From UBA1444 sp964601085 (GTDB taxonomy: Bacteria > Bacillota > Negativicutes > UBA1444), in assembly GCA_964601085.1 (NCBI GenBank), contig CAZRLN010000008.1, forward strand, positions 1-64,000: DNA of 64,000 bases, given 5' to 3'. This document shows positions 32,141 to 40,448 of the stretch, in pieces (the stretch's first letter is position 1; each line of letters opens with the position of its first letter). Position numbers and translations under genes: made by a program. The notes beneath the pieces were generated by a model. It did not search any database. It was not told the DNA's origin and saw nothing but the letters and a program-made list of their open reading frames with translations.

Positions 32141-33400
32141 ATGCGTAAAAATGTATTGATCGTCGGCGCTGGTGGAGTGGCGCATGTGGTGGCCCACAAA
32201 TGTGCGATGTACAACGATATCTTGGGGGATATCTGTATCGCCTCGAGAACGCGAAAAAAATGTGAGGCTATCATTGAAAGCGTAATGCGGAAGAAACATC
32301 TGAAGGATCCTTCGCGCAAGCTCTATTCGCGGCAGGTCAATGCATTGGACGTTCCTGCCCTGGTGGACCTGATCCGGGACACCAAATCCAAAATCGTCAT
32401 CAACGTGGGACAAGCCTTTATCAACATGGCGGTCATGGAAGCCTGCCTGGAAACCGGCGCCGTATACATGGACACCGCCATTCATGAAGAGCCGGACAAG
32501 GTCTGTGAAAATCCGCCCTGGTACGCCAATTACGAGTGGAAACGCAAAGATCGGTTCAAGGCCAACAACCAGACCGCCATTTTGGGCATCGGCTTTGATC
32601 CGGGCGTGGTCAACGCCTGGTGCGCTCTCGCCAAAAAAGATTATTTCGACACCATCGACACCATCGATATTCTGGATGTGAACGCCGGCAGCCACGGCAA
32701 GTATTTCGCCACAAATTTCGACACGGAAATCAATTTCCGCGAGTTCAAAAAAGTCTGGACCTGGATCGACCGCAAATGGGTGCTGCAAAAAGTCCACTCC
32801 ATCCGGATGGATTATGATTTCCCGGTGGTTGGCAGCCAGCCCGTCTATCTGACCGGTCACGATGAGCTGCACTCGCTCTCCAAGAACATGGATGCGAATT
32901 CCGTCCGGTTCTGGATGGGCTTTGGCGACCATTACCTGAATGTGTTCCGGGTATTGTCAAATATCGGCCTGACATCGGAAGTACCGATCAAACTCGGCGA
33001 CGGTACCGAAGTCGTACCTCTCAAAGTATTGAAAGCCCTGTTGCCTGACCCCTCTTCCCTGGCCAAGAACTATACCGGCAAAACCTGCATTGGCAATTAC
33101 ATCCGGGGAACGAAAGACGGCAAGTTCCGCGACATCTTCATCTACAATATCTGCGATCATGCCGAATGCTACAAGGAAGTCGAGTCCCAGGCCATCAGCT
33201 ACACCGCCGGCGTGCCGGCGACAGCCGCCGCAATTCTGGTCGCCCGCGGCGATTGGAATGTGAAGAAAATGGTGAACGTGGAAGAACTGGATCCGACGCC
33301 CTTCATCGAATTGCTCAACCAGATGGGCCTGCCCACGGAAGTGCTGGAAGCGCCGAAAGCGTTCCTGCCGCCGGTCATCGAGTCGCTCGAAACCTTCTGA
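32141..33400 (+). CDS. Carboxynorspermidine synthase (saccharopine dehydrogenase family)
   Basis: A 419-residue NADPH-dependent reductase. It condenses aspartate semialdehyde with a diamine (putrescine or diaminopropane). The N-terminal Rossmann motif is VLIVGAGGVAHVVAHKCA; later family marks are INVGQAFINMAVMEACLETG, LGIGFDPGVVNAWCALA and a C-terminal AISYTAGVPATAAAILVARG. Pairing with nspC separates it from lysine-pathway saccharopine dehydrogenases. Ribosome site GGGGAGG. The operon ends at the terminator at 33447. Confidence 0.93.
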   Translation: MRKNVLIVGAGGVAHVVAHKCAMYNDILGDICIASRTRKKCEAIIESVMRKKHLKDPSRKLYSRQVNALDVPALVDLIRDTKSKIVINVGQAFINMAVMEACLETGAVYMDTAIHEEPDKVCENPPWYANYEWKRKDRFKANNQTAILGIGFDPGVVNAWCALAKKDYFDTIDTIDILDVNAGSHGKYFATNFDTEINFREFKKVWTWIDRKWVLQKVHSIRMDYDFPVVGSQPVYLTGHDELHSLSKNMDANSVRFWMGFGDHYLNVFRVLSNIGLTSEVPIKLGDGTEVVPLKVLKALLPDPSSLAKNYTGKTCIGNYIRGTKDGKFRDIFIYNICDHAECYKEVESQAISYTAGVPATAAAILVARGDWNVKKMVNVEELDPTPFIELLNQMGLPTEVLEAPKAFLPPVIESLETF

Positions 33401-33446
33401 TTATCGTTTCCCGTCAATACAGATCCGTTGCCCCCCGATTCTCACC

Positions 33447-33480
33447 GGACCGGCAGGACACTCTCCTGCCGGTCCGTTTT
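33447..33480 (+). terminator. Terminator of the nspC operon
   Basis: Perfect 12-bp stem (33447-33458 with 33464-33475), a short loop, then GTTTTG. Confidence 0.8.
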
Positions 33481-33502
33481 GTCCCAATCTATAGATTCTT
33501 TT

Positions 33503-33548
33503 ACAACATATTGCGTCATTTTATATTTACAAACACAACATATAGTGA
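33503..33548 (+). promoter_or_regulatory. Tandem NrdR-type boxes upstream of nrdD
   Basis: ACAACATATTGCGT (33503-33516) and ACAACATATAGTGA (33535-33548) share ACAACATAT and resemble the NrdR consensus. They are 32 bp apart, the three-helical-turn spacing expected for paired NrdR boxes. They lie about 90 bases before the nrdD start. No nrdR gene is in the window. Confidence 0.75.
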
Positions 33549-33634
33549 TATCATGAATTTACCGGAAAACAATTCTTCGCAGGGGAGGGCAGGGCTGCAA
33601 CGTCGCATCAACACGACCGCACCAGCCGAACAAC

Positions 33635-35971
33635 ATGATCACAACCATTGTCAAACGGGACGGACGTCAAGTCCCCTTCAATCTTGAAAAAATCGCCAAC
33701 GCCATTTTGAAATCCCTGCAAGCGGTGGGCGCCGCCGATGAAAAACAAGCCCTAGGCCTGGCCACCCGCGTGGTGGAACAGACCGAGGAATGGATCCAGG
33801 CGACTGGCGCACCGCCGGCCGTCGAACAAATCCAGGACATCGTCGAAAAGGTTCTCATGAGCGCCAACCTGACCGATGCCGCCAAGGCCTACATCCTGTA
33901 CCGCGCCGAACGGACCCGGGCGCGGGAAATGAATACCCGCCTGATGAAAACCTATGACGAAATCGCCACGAGCGATTCGCGCAGCAGCAACCTGAAGCGC
34001 GACAACGCCAACATCGACGGCGATACCGCCATGGGCTCCATGCTGAAATACGGCTCGGAAGGCGCCAAGATTTACAACGAAATGTATATACTGAAGCCGG
34101 AACATGCCAAAGCGCACCAGGACGGCGACATTCATATCCACGATTTTGATTTTTACACCCTGACCACGACCTGCTGTCAGATCGATATTCAAAAATTGTT
34201 CAAGGACGGTTTTTCCACCGGCCACGGTTTCCTGCGCGAGCCCAACGACATCGCCAGTTACTCGGCGCTCGCCTGCATCGCCATCCAGTCGAACCAAAAC
34301 GACCAGCACGGCGGCCAAAGTGTCCCGAACTTCGATTATGCCCTGGCTGACGGCGTCCGCAAAACCTTCGCGAACAAATATCGCGAGAATCTCGTCAAAG
34401 CTCTGGAATTCGCCGCCGACGCTCCGGAAGAAGTCGCTTTCAAAGTGCGCGGCGTGATCAAGGATATCGCCAACCGTCTGGATCTGCGGCCGGCAATCAG
34501 CGGCGACAATGGCTACGAAGCGGAAGAAAAGCGTCTTCTGGCCGACAGTTTTGATGCCGCGCTTCTTGAGAAGGCCCAACGTTTCGCCCGGGAACAAACC
34601 CTGAAGGAAACCGACCGCTTGACCTACCAGGCCATGGAGGCCCTGATCCATAACCTGAACACCATGCACAGCCGCGCCGGCGCCCAGGTGCCCTTCAGTT
34701 CGATCAATTATGGCACCGACACGTCCGCCGAAGGCCGCATGGTGATGAAAAACGTCATGCTGGCGACCGAAGCCGGTCTCGGCTACGGGGAAACGCCGAT
34801 TTTCCCGATTCAGATCTTCAAACTGAAGGAAGGAATCAACTATAACCCGGGCGAACCGAACTACGACCTGTTCCAGCTCGCCTGCCGGGTCAGCGCCAAA
34901 CGGTTGTTCCCAAACTTCTCGTTCATCGACGCCCCGTTCAATCTGCAGTACTATAAACCCGGCCAGCCGGAAACCGAAATCGCTTACATGGGCTGCCGGA
35001 CCCGGGTCATCGGCAACATCAACGATCCCTCGCGGGAAATCGTCACCGGCCGCGGCAATCTCAGCTTCACGTCCATCAATCTGCCCCGGCTCGGCTTGCT
35101 CAGTCACGGCAGCGTCCCAGAATTCTATCAAAGGCTTGACGCCACGATCGCCTTATGCATCGATCAACTGCTGGACCGGTTCGAGATCCAGTGCCGCAAA
35201 AAAGTCCGCAATTTCCCATTCCTGATGGGCGACGGCATCTGGCTCGACTCGGACAAACTGGGACCCGACGACGAGATTCGGGAAGTGCTGAAGCACGGTA
35301 CTCTTTCGCTTGGTTTCATCGGCCTGGCCGAATGCCTCAAGACTCTGATCGGCGTTCATCATGGCGAGACCGCCGAGGCCCAGCGACTCGGTCTGGAGAT
35401 CATCGGCCATATGCGGCGGAAACTCGACGAAGCCGCGCAAAAAACCAAGCTCAACTTTTCCCTTCTCGCCACGCCGGCGGAAGGATTGGCCGGCCGCTTC
35501 GTGGAGATCGACCGCAAACGCTTCGGCTCGATTCCCGGCGTGACCGACCGCGCCTACTACACGAACTCATTCCATATTCCGGTCTATTTTCCGATCGGCG
35601 CTCAGGAAAAAATCGCTCTGGAAGCGCCGTATCACGCGCTGACGAACGCCGGCCACATCACTTACGTCGAGCTGGACGGCGACCCGGCCAAAAATCCGGC
35701 GGCCCTTGAAGCCATCGTCCGCTGCATGAAGGAAAACGGCGTCGGCTACGGCTCGATCAACCATCCGGTGGACCGCGATCCGGTCTGCGGGTATAACGGC
35801 ATCATCAACGGCACGTGCCCGAAATGCGGCCGCACCGAAGCCGACGGGCCGGCGTTCGAGCGGATTCGCCGCATCACCGGCTATCTGGTCGGCACCCTGG
35901 ATCGCTTCAATAACGCCAAACGCGCCGAAGAACACGACCGCTACAAACATATCGGCGTCACGGAGAACTAA
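33635..35971 (+). CDS. nrdD: Anaerobic (class III) ribonucleoside-triphosphate reductase
   Basis: A 778-residue glycyl-radical enzyme that makes deoxyribonucleotides without oxygen. An ATP-cone domain covers about residues 3-95 (VKRDGRQVPFNLEKIANAIL). The catalytic core follows, with HIHDFDFYTLTTTCCQIDIQ and VPFSSINYGTDTSAEGR. Near the end are the zinc ribbon CGYNGIINGTCPKCG and the glycyl-radical motif RRITGYL with the radical Gly at about residue 749. It needs the NrdG activase, which is not encoded beside it. The ribosome site is weak. Two NrdR boxes upstream imply repression when dATP is ample. Confidence 0.97.
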   Translation: MITTIVKRDGRQVPFNLEKIANAILKSLQAVGAADEKQALGLATRVVEQTEEWIQATGAPPAVEQIQDIVEKVLMSANLTDAAKAYILYRAERTRAREMNTRLMKTYDEIATSDSRSSNLKRDNANIDGDTAMGSMLKYGSEGAKIYNEMYILKPEHAKAHQDGDIHIHDFDFYTLTTTCCQIDIQKLFKDGFSTGHGFLREPNDIASYSALACIAIQSNQNDQHGGQSVPNFDYALADGVRKTFANKYRENLVKALEFAADAPEEVAFKVRGVIKDIANRLDLRPAISGDNGYEAEEKRLLADSFDAALLEKAQRFAREQTLKETDRLTYQAMEALIHNLNTMHSRAGAQVPFSSINYGTDTSAEGRMVMKNVMLATEAGLGYGETPIFPIQIFKLKEGINYNPGEPNYDLFQLACRVSAKRLFPNFSFIDAPFNLQYYKPGQPETEIAYMGCRTRVIGNINDPSREIVTGRGNLSFTSINLPRLGLLSHGSVPEFYQRLDATIALCIDQLLDRFEIQCRKKVRNFPFLMGDGIWLDSDKLGPDDEIREVLKHGTLSLGFIGLAECLKTLIGVHHGETAEAQRLGLEIIGHMRRKLDEAAQKTKLNFSLLATPAEGLAGRFVEIDRKRFGSIPGVTDRAYYTNSFHIPVYFPIGAQEKIALEAPYHALTNAGHITYVELDGDPAKNPAALEAIVRCMKENGVGYGSINHPVDRDPVCGYNGIINGTCPKCGRTEADGPAFERIRRITGYLVGTLDRFNNAKRAEEHDRYKHIGVTEN

Positions 35972-35993
35972 CAACACCGACATTATTCCATAG

Positions 35994-36046
35994 AAAAAGG
36001 CTGTCTCAAGTGGGTTTTCGTCCCTGCTTGAAACAGCCTTTTTTTA
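35994..36046. terminator. Bidirectional terminator between nrdD and the acyl-CoA synthetase
   Basis: AAGGCTGT..TCAAG pairs with CTTGA..ACAGCCTT, with A5 on the left and T7 on the right. The genes on both sides converge on it. Confidence 0.85.
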
Positions 36047-36048
36047 GT

Positions 36049-37524
36049 TCACGCCTCGGTCAACATTCTTTTCATGATTTTTCCCGATTGATTTTTTGGC
36101 AAGGCCGCCAGTTGGACATATTCGCGGGGGATTTTGTAGGCCGCCAGCTTGCCGCGCAGATAGGCTTTGATCGCTTTTTTGTCCAGAACCTGCCCTTCCT
36201 GAAACACCAGATAAGCGCAGACCATCTGGCCGCGAACCGGATCGGGCCGGCCGATCACCGCCGCCTCGACCACGCCAGGATAGCGGTACAGCAGCTCTTC
36301 GATCTCCCGGGGGTAAATATTCTCGCCATGGGTGATAATCATATCTTTCAGCCGGTCTTTGATGAACAGATACCCTTCCTCGTCCCGATAGGCCAAGTCG
36401 CCGGTGTGGAGCCAACCATCCCGCAACGTCAGCGCCGTTTCCGCCGGCAGATTGAAATAGCCCTGCATCACGTTGGGGCCGCGCACCACCAGTTCGCCGA
36501 CTTTCCCATCCGGCAGATCGTTGCCCTCTGGATCGACGATGCGCACGGATACCCCGGGAATCGGCAAACCGATGGACAGGTGCTTGGCCCGGTGCTGCGG
36601 ATTGGTGGCCACGACCGGCGAGGCCTCCGACAAACCATACCCTTCCGTCACGCCGATGCCGAACTTGCGCTGAAAATCCTCCGCCACCTGTTGCGGCAAC
36701 GAGGCGCCGCCGGACATGAACAGGCGCAGGCTCTTCAAGTCGTCGGCCGAAGCCGTTTTGAGCAACAGGCCGTATACCGACGGAACGCCGTACATCACCG
36801 TCACCTGATATTTCCGAATCCCGGCGATCACATCCTTGGGAACGAAAGTATCCAGAATCGTCACCGACGCTTTATGCAAAAAGCCGGACAGAATGATGCA
36901 GGTCCAGGCCAGACAGTGATACAGCGGCAAAATGCACAAAATGTTATCCTTTGCCGATACCGGCATGGCTTGTGAAAAGCATTCGGCGTCGCTGACCAGA
37001 CTCTTGTGCGTCAGGACCGCGCCTTTCGGATTACCTGTTGTTCCGGAAGTGTAAATGATCGTGCAGGGATCGTCTTCACCGATCTGATCGTCCAATGTTG
37101 GCGCCGCGTTCTCTGTTGTCGGCTCAAAGTCGCCGATCTGGGCGACCGGATGCTGACTAACCGGTATCGGATAATCGTGCGCCGCCAGAGCGGCCGTCAA
37201 ATCCAGCGGCTGCGATACAACGAGATGTTTCATACCGGCGTCCTTGACAATGAACCCCACTTCCTGCGCCGTCAGCTGGTAATTGATCGGTACGACCAGC
37301 GCTCCCAGGCTGACGATCGCCATGTAGGAATAGACAAACGCCGGCGAGTTCCGCAGCAGCAACCCGACATTTTCACCCCGGCGAATCCCGGTTTGATAGA
37401 GATAATCGCGAAACCTGGCCACTTCCTGCCGCAGCCCGCCGTAAGTGACGGCCGGCTCGTCATGGAAAGCAATGGCGGCTTCTTCCCCAAAGTTAATGAT
37501 TTGATGCAACAACACGGAATCCAT
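36049..37524 (-). CDS. Long-chain acyl-CoA synthetase (AMP-forming)
   Basis: A 491-residue adenylate-forming enzyme that activates a carboxylic acid, probably a fatty acid, to its CoA ester. Core motifs: TIIYTSGTTGNPKGAVLTH (P-loop, about 155-175), GYGLSEASPV, GWLHTGDLAYRDEEGYLFIK, and the C-terminal lysine motif PKNQSGKIMKR. It has no membrane anchor. It is transcribed alone and convergent with nrdD. Chain-length preference cannot be read by eye; benzoate- or O-succinylbenzoate-type ligases share these motifs. Confidence 0.92.
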   Translation of the reverse strand: MDSVLLHQIINFGEEAAIAFHDEPAVTYGGLRQEVARFRDYLYQTGIRRGENVGLLLRNSPAFVYSYMAIVSLGALVVPINYQLTAQEVGFIVKDAGMKHLVVSQPLDLTAALAAHDYPIPVSQHPVAQIGDFEPTTENAAPTLDDQIGEDDPCTIIYTSGTTGNPKGAVLTHKSLVSDAECFSQAMPVSAKDNILCILPLYHCLAWTCIILSGFLHKASVTILDTFVPKDVIAGIRKYQVTVMYGVPSVYGLLLKTASADDLKSLRLFMSGGASLPQQVAEDFQRKFGIGVTEGYGLSEASPVVATNPQHRAKHLSIGLPIPGVSVRIVDPEGNDLPDGKVGELVVRGPNVMQGYFNLPAETALTLRDGWLHTGDLAYRDEEGYLFIKDRLKDMIITHGENIYPREIEELLYRYPGVVEAAVIGRPDPVRGQMVCAYLVFQEGQVLDKKAIKAYLRGKLAAYKIPREYVQLAALPKNQSGKIMKRMLTEA

Positions 37525-37665
37525 TCACTCCTTCAACTCCATTCTCTGGACGGAAAAATAACGCAGCAACTATAATCCCACAAGACCTAATTGTATTGTC
37601 TTTCCATATTGTTCGGCATTTTCCTGCCGACACCAAACCTTTTTTGTATTTTAAGTACCAATTAT

Positions 37666-37702
37666 CAGCAATGCCGCCCGGGAATCCCGGGCGGCATTGC
37701 TG
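37666..37702. terminator. Strong hairpin downstream of the second chemoreceptor
   Basis: Perfect 17-bp stem (CAGCAATGCCGCCCGGG and its complement). The minus-strand flank is AUAAUUGG rather than a U-run, so termination efficiency is uncertain. Confidence 0.5.
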
Positions 37703-37728
37703 AATGAACGGGTAGTTGTAAGAGCCGG

Positions 37729-39468
37729 TTAAACCCGGAATTTGCTCATGGCGCTCTGGAGATCAGTCGCCAATTTGGCCAGCGCTTGGCTGGCGGAAGC
37801 GATTTCTTCGGTGGAAGCGGACTGTTCTTCCGTGGCCGCCGATACGGTTTGCGCTTCGGATGCGGTCGCCCGGCTGACCGTCTCCACATCTTTCATGGAG
37901 TGAACAATCTGCTGGCTGCCAGAAGCAATCTCACCGATCGCCTTCGATATTTCCTCGACCTGACGGGTCACGGATTCCACTTTGTCACGAATTTCGACAA
38001 AACCATTTCCCGCTTTGCTGACCAAATCAATCCCCTGTTCGATTTCCTGGATTGTTGCCCCGATGACTTCGACCACATTTTTGATGTTGGCATCATTTTT
38101 GCCGATCAGTTCCTTGATCTGATGGGCGGCTTGTTCCGACTGTTCCGCCAGTTTGCGCACTTCTTCGGCCACCACCGCGAAACCTCGCCCCTGCTCGCCC
38201 GCCCGTGCCGCTTCGATCGCCGCATTAAGCGCCAGCAGGTTCGTCTGACCGGCAATGCTGGAGATCAACCCAACGATCACTTCGATCTGTCGTGATCCGG
38301 ACTCAAGGTCACCGGCTGCTCCCTGCGCCTTCTGCGCTCCCGTGCCAATGTTTTTCATTTGCCCGACAGCTTGCTCGACTGACTGATGCCCGTCGCCGGT
38401 GGCCCGTGCGGCAGCATTGGCCAACGTCGTCATGTCTTGCGCCGTTGCCGCCAATTCTTCCATGGTCGCTGAAATTTCCTGCACCACCGCCGAGGTGTCA
38501 TTCACGGCAGCAACCTGTTTTTCCGATCCATGCGCCATTTCCGTCACGGATACGGCCACTTGGTTGGAAGCCTGCGCTGACTGTTCGGCGCTGGCGGTCA
38601 GTTCCTCCGAAGACGCCGCCAACTGCGCCGCACTCTGGGAAACGTTGCCGATCAACTGCCGCAAACTGCGGATCATTCGATCAAAGGCTCTTCCCATGTC
38701 CCCAAACTCGTCGCTGCGTTTCAAATAACTTTGAGCAATGTCTTTGTCAAAATGCCCCTGCGCCAATTCATCGACGCGAGCCACTACCGTCAGTAACGGT
38801 TTGGTCACCATGCGAGTCTGCCAAACGCTGATGATAATGACCAGAATCAATCCGGCCACGCTGAAGGCCAGTGTGGTCGTCTTTACTCTTCCGGCCGTGC
38901 CGGCGGCTTCCACGAGGCGATCGGCGGTGACTTTCCGGTTATCGGCAACCTGGGCGTTCATTGTTTTGGTAATGGCTTCCGTTAGTGGCGCGAGTGTCTG
39001 GCCGATCTCCAGTTGCCGATCCTCCAGCAATTTGCTTTGCGCCGCATTCGCCGCCCCGCTGTTTTTCTCCCGGTGGAACTGACGAACGACAGGGAACAAC
39101 TGGTTTTGGATGCCGTCTTGGTATTTTTTGATATTCTCGATCAGTTTTTCGATCTCGGCTTTTTTCTCCGGACGGGCGACCTGCAACAGGGCCGTCGCCT
39201 GCTTGATCGCCTGGGAATAGTGTTCCGCCGCGACTTGGGCATATTTGTCCGTCCCGTACAACATATAACCGCGCGATTCCAGCACTGCCGCCGTGAATGC
39301 CTGCTCCACCGACGAAACCAGTTCGACGCGCTGGTTGGCCCGCTGCATGGCGCCCACTTGATCCTGTACCTGTCCCGCCGAGAAGTAGGATGTGCCGCCC
39401 ATCGCCAACTGAATCAGGACAACGAGGGCAAATCCCATGGCAATTTTGACTCCGACCCGCATTTTCAA
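37729..39468 (-). CDS. Methyl-accepting chemotaxis protein with four-helix-bundle sensor
   Basis: About 579 residues. TM1 is VKIAMGFALVVLIQLAMGGTS. The periplasmic part (about 35-190) is all-helical (4HB_MCP type: VELVSSVEQAFTAAVLESRGYM, then QAIKQATALLQVARPEKKAE). TM2 (FSVAGLILVIIISVW) and HAMP follow, with the same signalling tip as the first chemoreceptor (ARAGEQGRGFAVVAEEV). TTG 39468 is a good start (AAGGGA at about 9 bases); ATG 39462 is the alternative. Its long leader contains a strong terminator and a motif shared with the HD-GYP gene leader. Confidence 0.92.
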   Translation of the reverse strand: MKMRVGVKIAMGFALVVLIQLAMGGTSYFSAGQVQDQVGAMQRANQRVELVSSVEQAFTAAVLESRGYMLYGTDKYAQVAAEHYSQAIKQATALLQVARPEKKAEIEKLIENIKKYQDGIQNQLFPVVRQFHREKNSGAANAAQSKLLEDRQLEIGQTLAPLTEAITKTMNAQVADNRKVTADRLVEAAGTAGRVKTTTLAFSVAGLILVIIISVWQTRMVTKPLLTVVARVDELAQGHFDKDIAQSYLKRSDEFGDMGRAFDRMIRSLRQLIGNVSQSAAQLAASSEELTASAEQSAQASNQVAVSVTEMAHGSEKQVAAVNDTSAVVQEISATMEELAATAQDMTTLANAAARATGDGHQSVEQAVGQMKNIGTGAQKAQGAAGDLESGSRQIEVIVGLISSIAGQTNLLALNAAIEAARAGEQGRGFAVVAEEVRKLAEQSEQAAHQIKELIGKNDANIKNVVEVIGATIQEIEQGIDLVSKAGNGFVEIRDKVESVTRQVEEISKAIGEIASGSQQIVHSMKDVETVSRATASEAQTVSAATEEQSASTEEIASASQALAKLATDLQSAMSKFRV

Positions 39469-39503
39469 ATGTCCGTCCCTTCTTTCTGCATTTTTGCCGT
39501 ATA

Positions 39504-39552
39504 TAAAAAGCACGCCAAAAGCTCCTTAACAAAAGGAGTTTTTTGGCGTGCT
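39504..39552 (-). terminator. Terminator in the leader of the second chemoreceptor gene
   Basis: AGCACGCCAAAA (39541-39552) pairs with TTTTGGCGTGCT (39509-39520), with an inner CTCC/GGAG stem and UUUUUAUA after it on the minus strand. It can end the DUF2294 transcript and also act as an attenuator for the receptor gene. Confidence 0.8.
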
Positions 39553-39555
39553 GCG

Positions 39556-39578
39556 CAGTTAGCCGGGCCACTTGCGAG
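39556..39578 (-). repeat. Leader motif copy 1
   Basis: The plus strand reads CAGTTAGCCGGGCCACTTGC, matching the copy at 42065 in 19 of 20 bases. Both copies sit immediately 5' of a minus-strand terminator that precedes a signalling gene. Confidence 0.5.
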
Positions 39579-39598
39579 ACTACCGAAATCTATTCAAA

Positions 39599-40378
39599 TT
39601 ATATCAAAACCAATATGACGGCTTCATTGTGTTCCAAATCCAATTCAATCTGAACCCGCTTCGGTCGGATACTCATTTCCCGCAGGAATTTTTGCGTGCA
39701 AACCCATAACTGCCGCTTGATGATGTTCTCCAGGGAAGTGGCAAGTTTCGGTTCATTATCGGTAATATCCAGTAGTCCTTCCGTCAACACCCCCGACAGC
39801 AACAGCAGCAAGTGCTGGTCGTCCAGCATCATAACCCGGCACCGATCCGGACCCTTGCCGCTGCTTTCGCGCAAAAGCCGGCACAATTCAACATTCAGGC
39901 GCTCTTCGGGCCAATAACGGGGTAATAGTATAGGAATGCGTTTGTTTGTATTTGCTGGCTTTGCGTTGGAGTCGAAAGGTTCGGGAAATAAAGGTCGGGA
40001 CAGTTCGATGACTTCGTAGCCGATTTCTTGCCCTTCCAGAACAAAGCGAGACATGCAATGCATCCTTTTGACCGGATTATCGAAACATTTGCGGCAATAT
40101 GAATCCCAGCGGGACAGCAGCAACTCAACGACAGCCGGATCTCGCCACAATTTTGCCTGAGCGGTTTCCCGTTCCTGATTCTCCGCCACTGCCGTTTCCC
40201 ACGCAAGCAGAGGGCGAGACAGTTGGATCACGATCACATCGCGTCGTCCCCAGCAATGGAGCAAAGTGTGCCGCGGGAAGCCTATCTCCCGGCAATTATT
40301 TTCAACCAGTCGCGTCATTTCGGCAAGAAACGCCTGCTGCCGAAAAGGTTCCTTTGATTTGACCACTCTATCTCCCAT
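39599..40378 (-). CDS. DUF2294-type protein, probably two domain copies
   Basis: A 259-residue soluble protein. The C-terminal half (about 165-259) follows the DUF2294 pattern: GKGPDRCRVMMLDDQHLLLL, a SGVLTEGLLDIT turn, and a terminal RPKRVQIELDLEHNEAVILV. The N-terminal half (about 10-120) has a similar order (VIVIQLSRPLLAWETAVAEN, SRFVLEGQEIGYEVIELSRP), suggesting a diverged second copy. The family's activity is unknown. The ATG at 40378 has little ribosome site; GTG 40366 with GGGAG 5 bases upstream may be the real start. It lies between an HD-GYP gene and a chemoreceptor. Confidence 0.6.
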   Translation of the reverse strand: MGDRVVKSKEPFRQQAFLAEMTRLVENNCREIGFPRHTLLHCWGRRDVIVIQLSRPLLAWETAVAENQERETAQAKLWRDPAVVELLLSRWDSYCRKCFDNPVKRMHCMSRFVLEGQEIGYEVIELSRPLFPEPFDSNAKPANTNKRIPILLPRYWPEERLNVELCRLLRESSGKGPDRCRVMMLDDQHLLLLLSGVLTEGLLDITDNEPKLATSLENIIKRQLWVCTQKFLREMSIRPKRVQIELDLEHNEAVILVLI

Positions 40379-40448
40379 TTCTCAACATACATCTGAACAG
40401 AAAGAAAATCGACCACTCATAAGCCTACGCAGGCATTTCCCTATTTTT

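Noticed and set aside
33752..35131. 459-codon minus-strand frame opposite nrdD
   Set aside because: Antisense shadow of a fully conserved enzyme.
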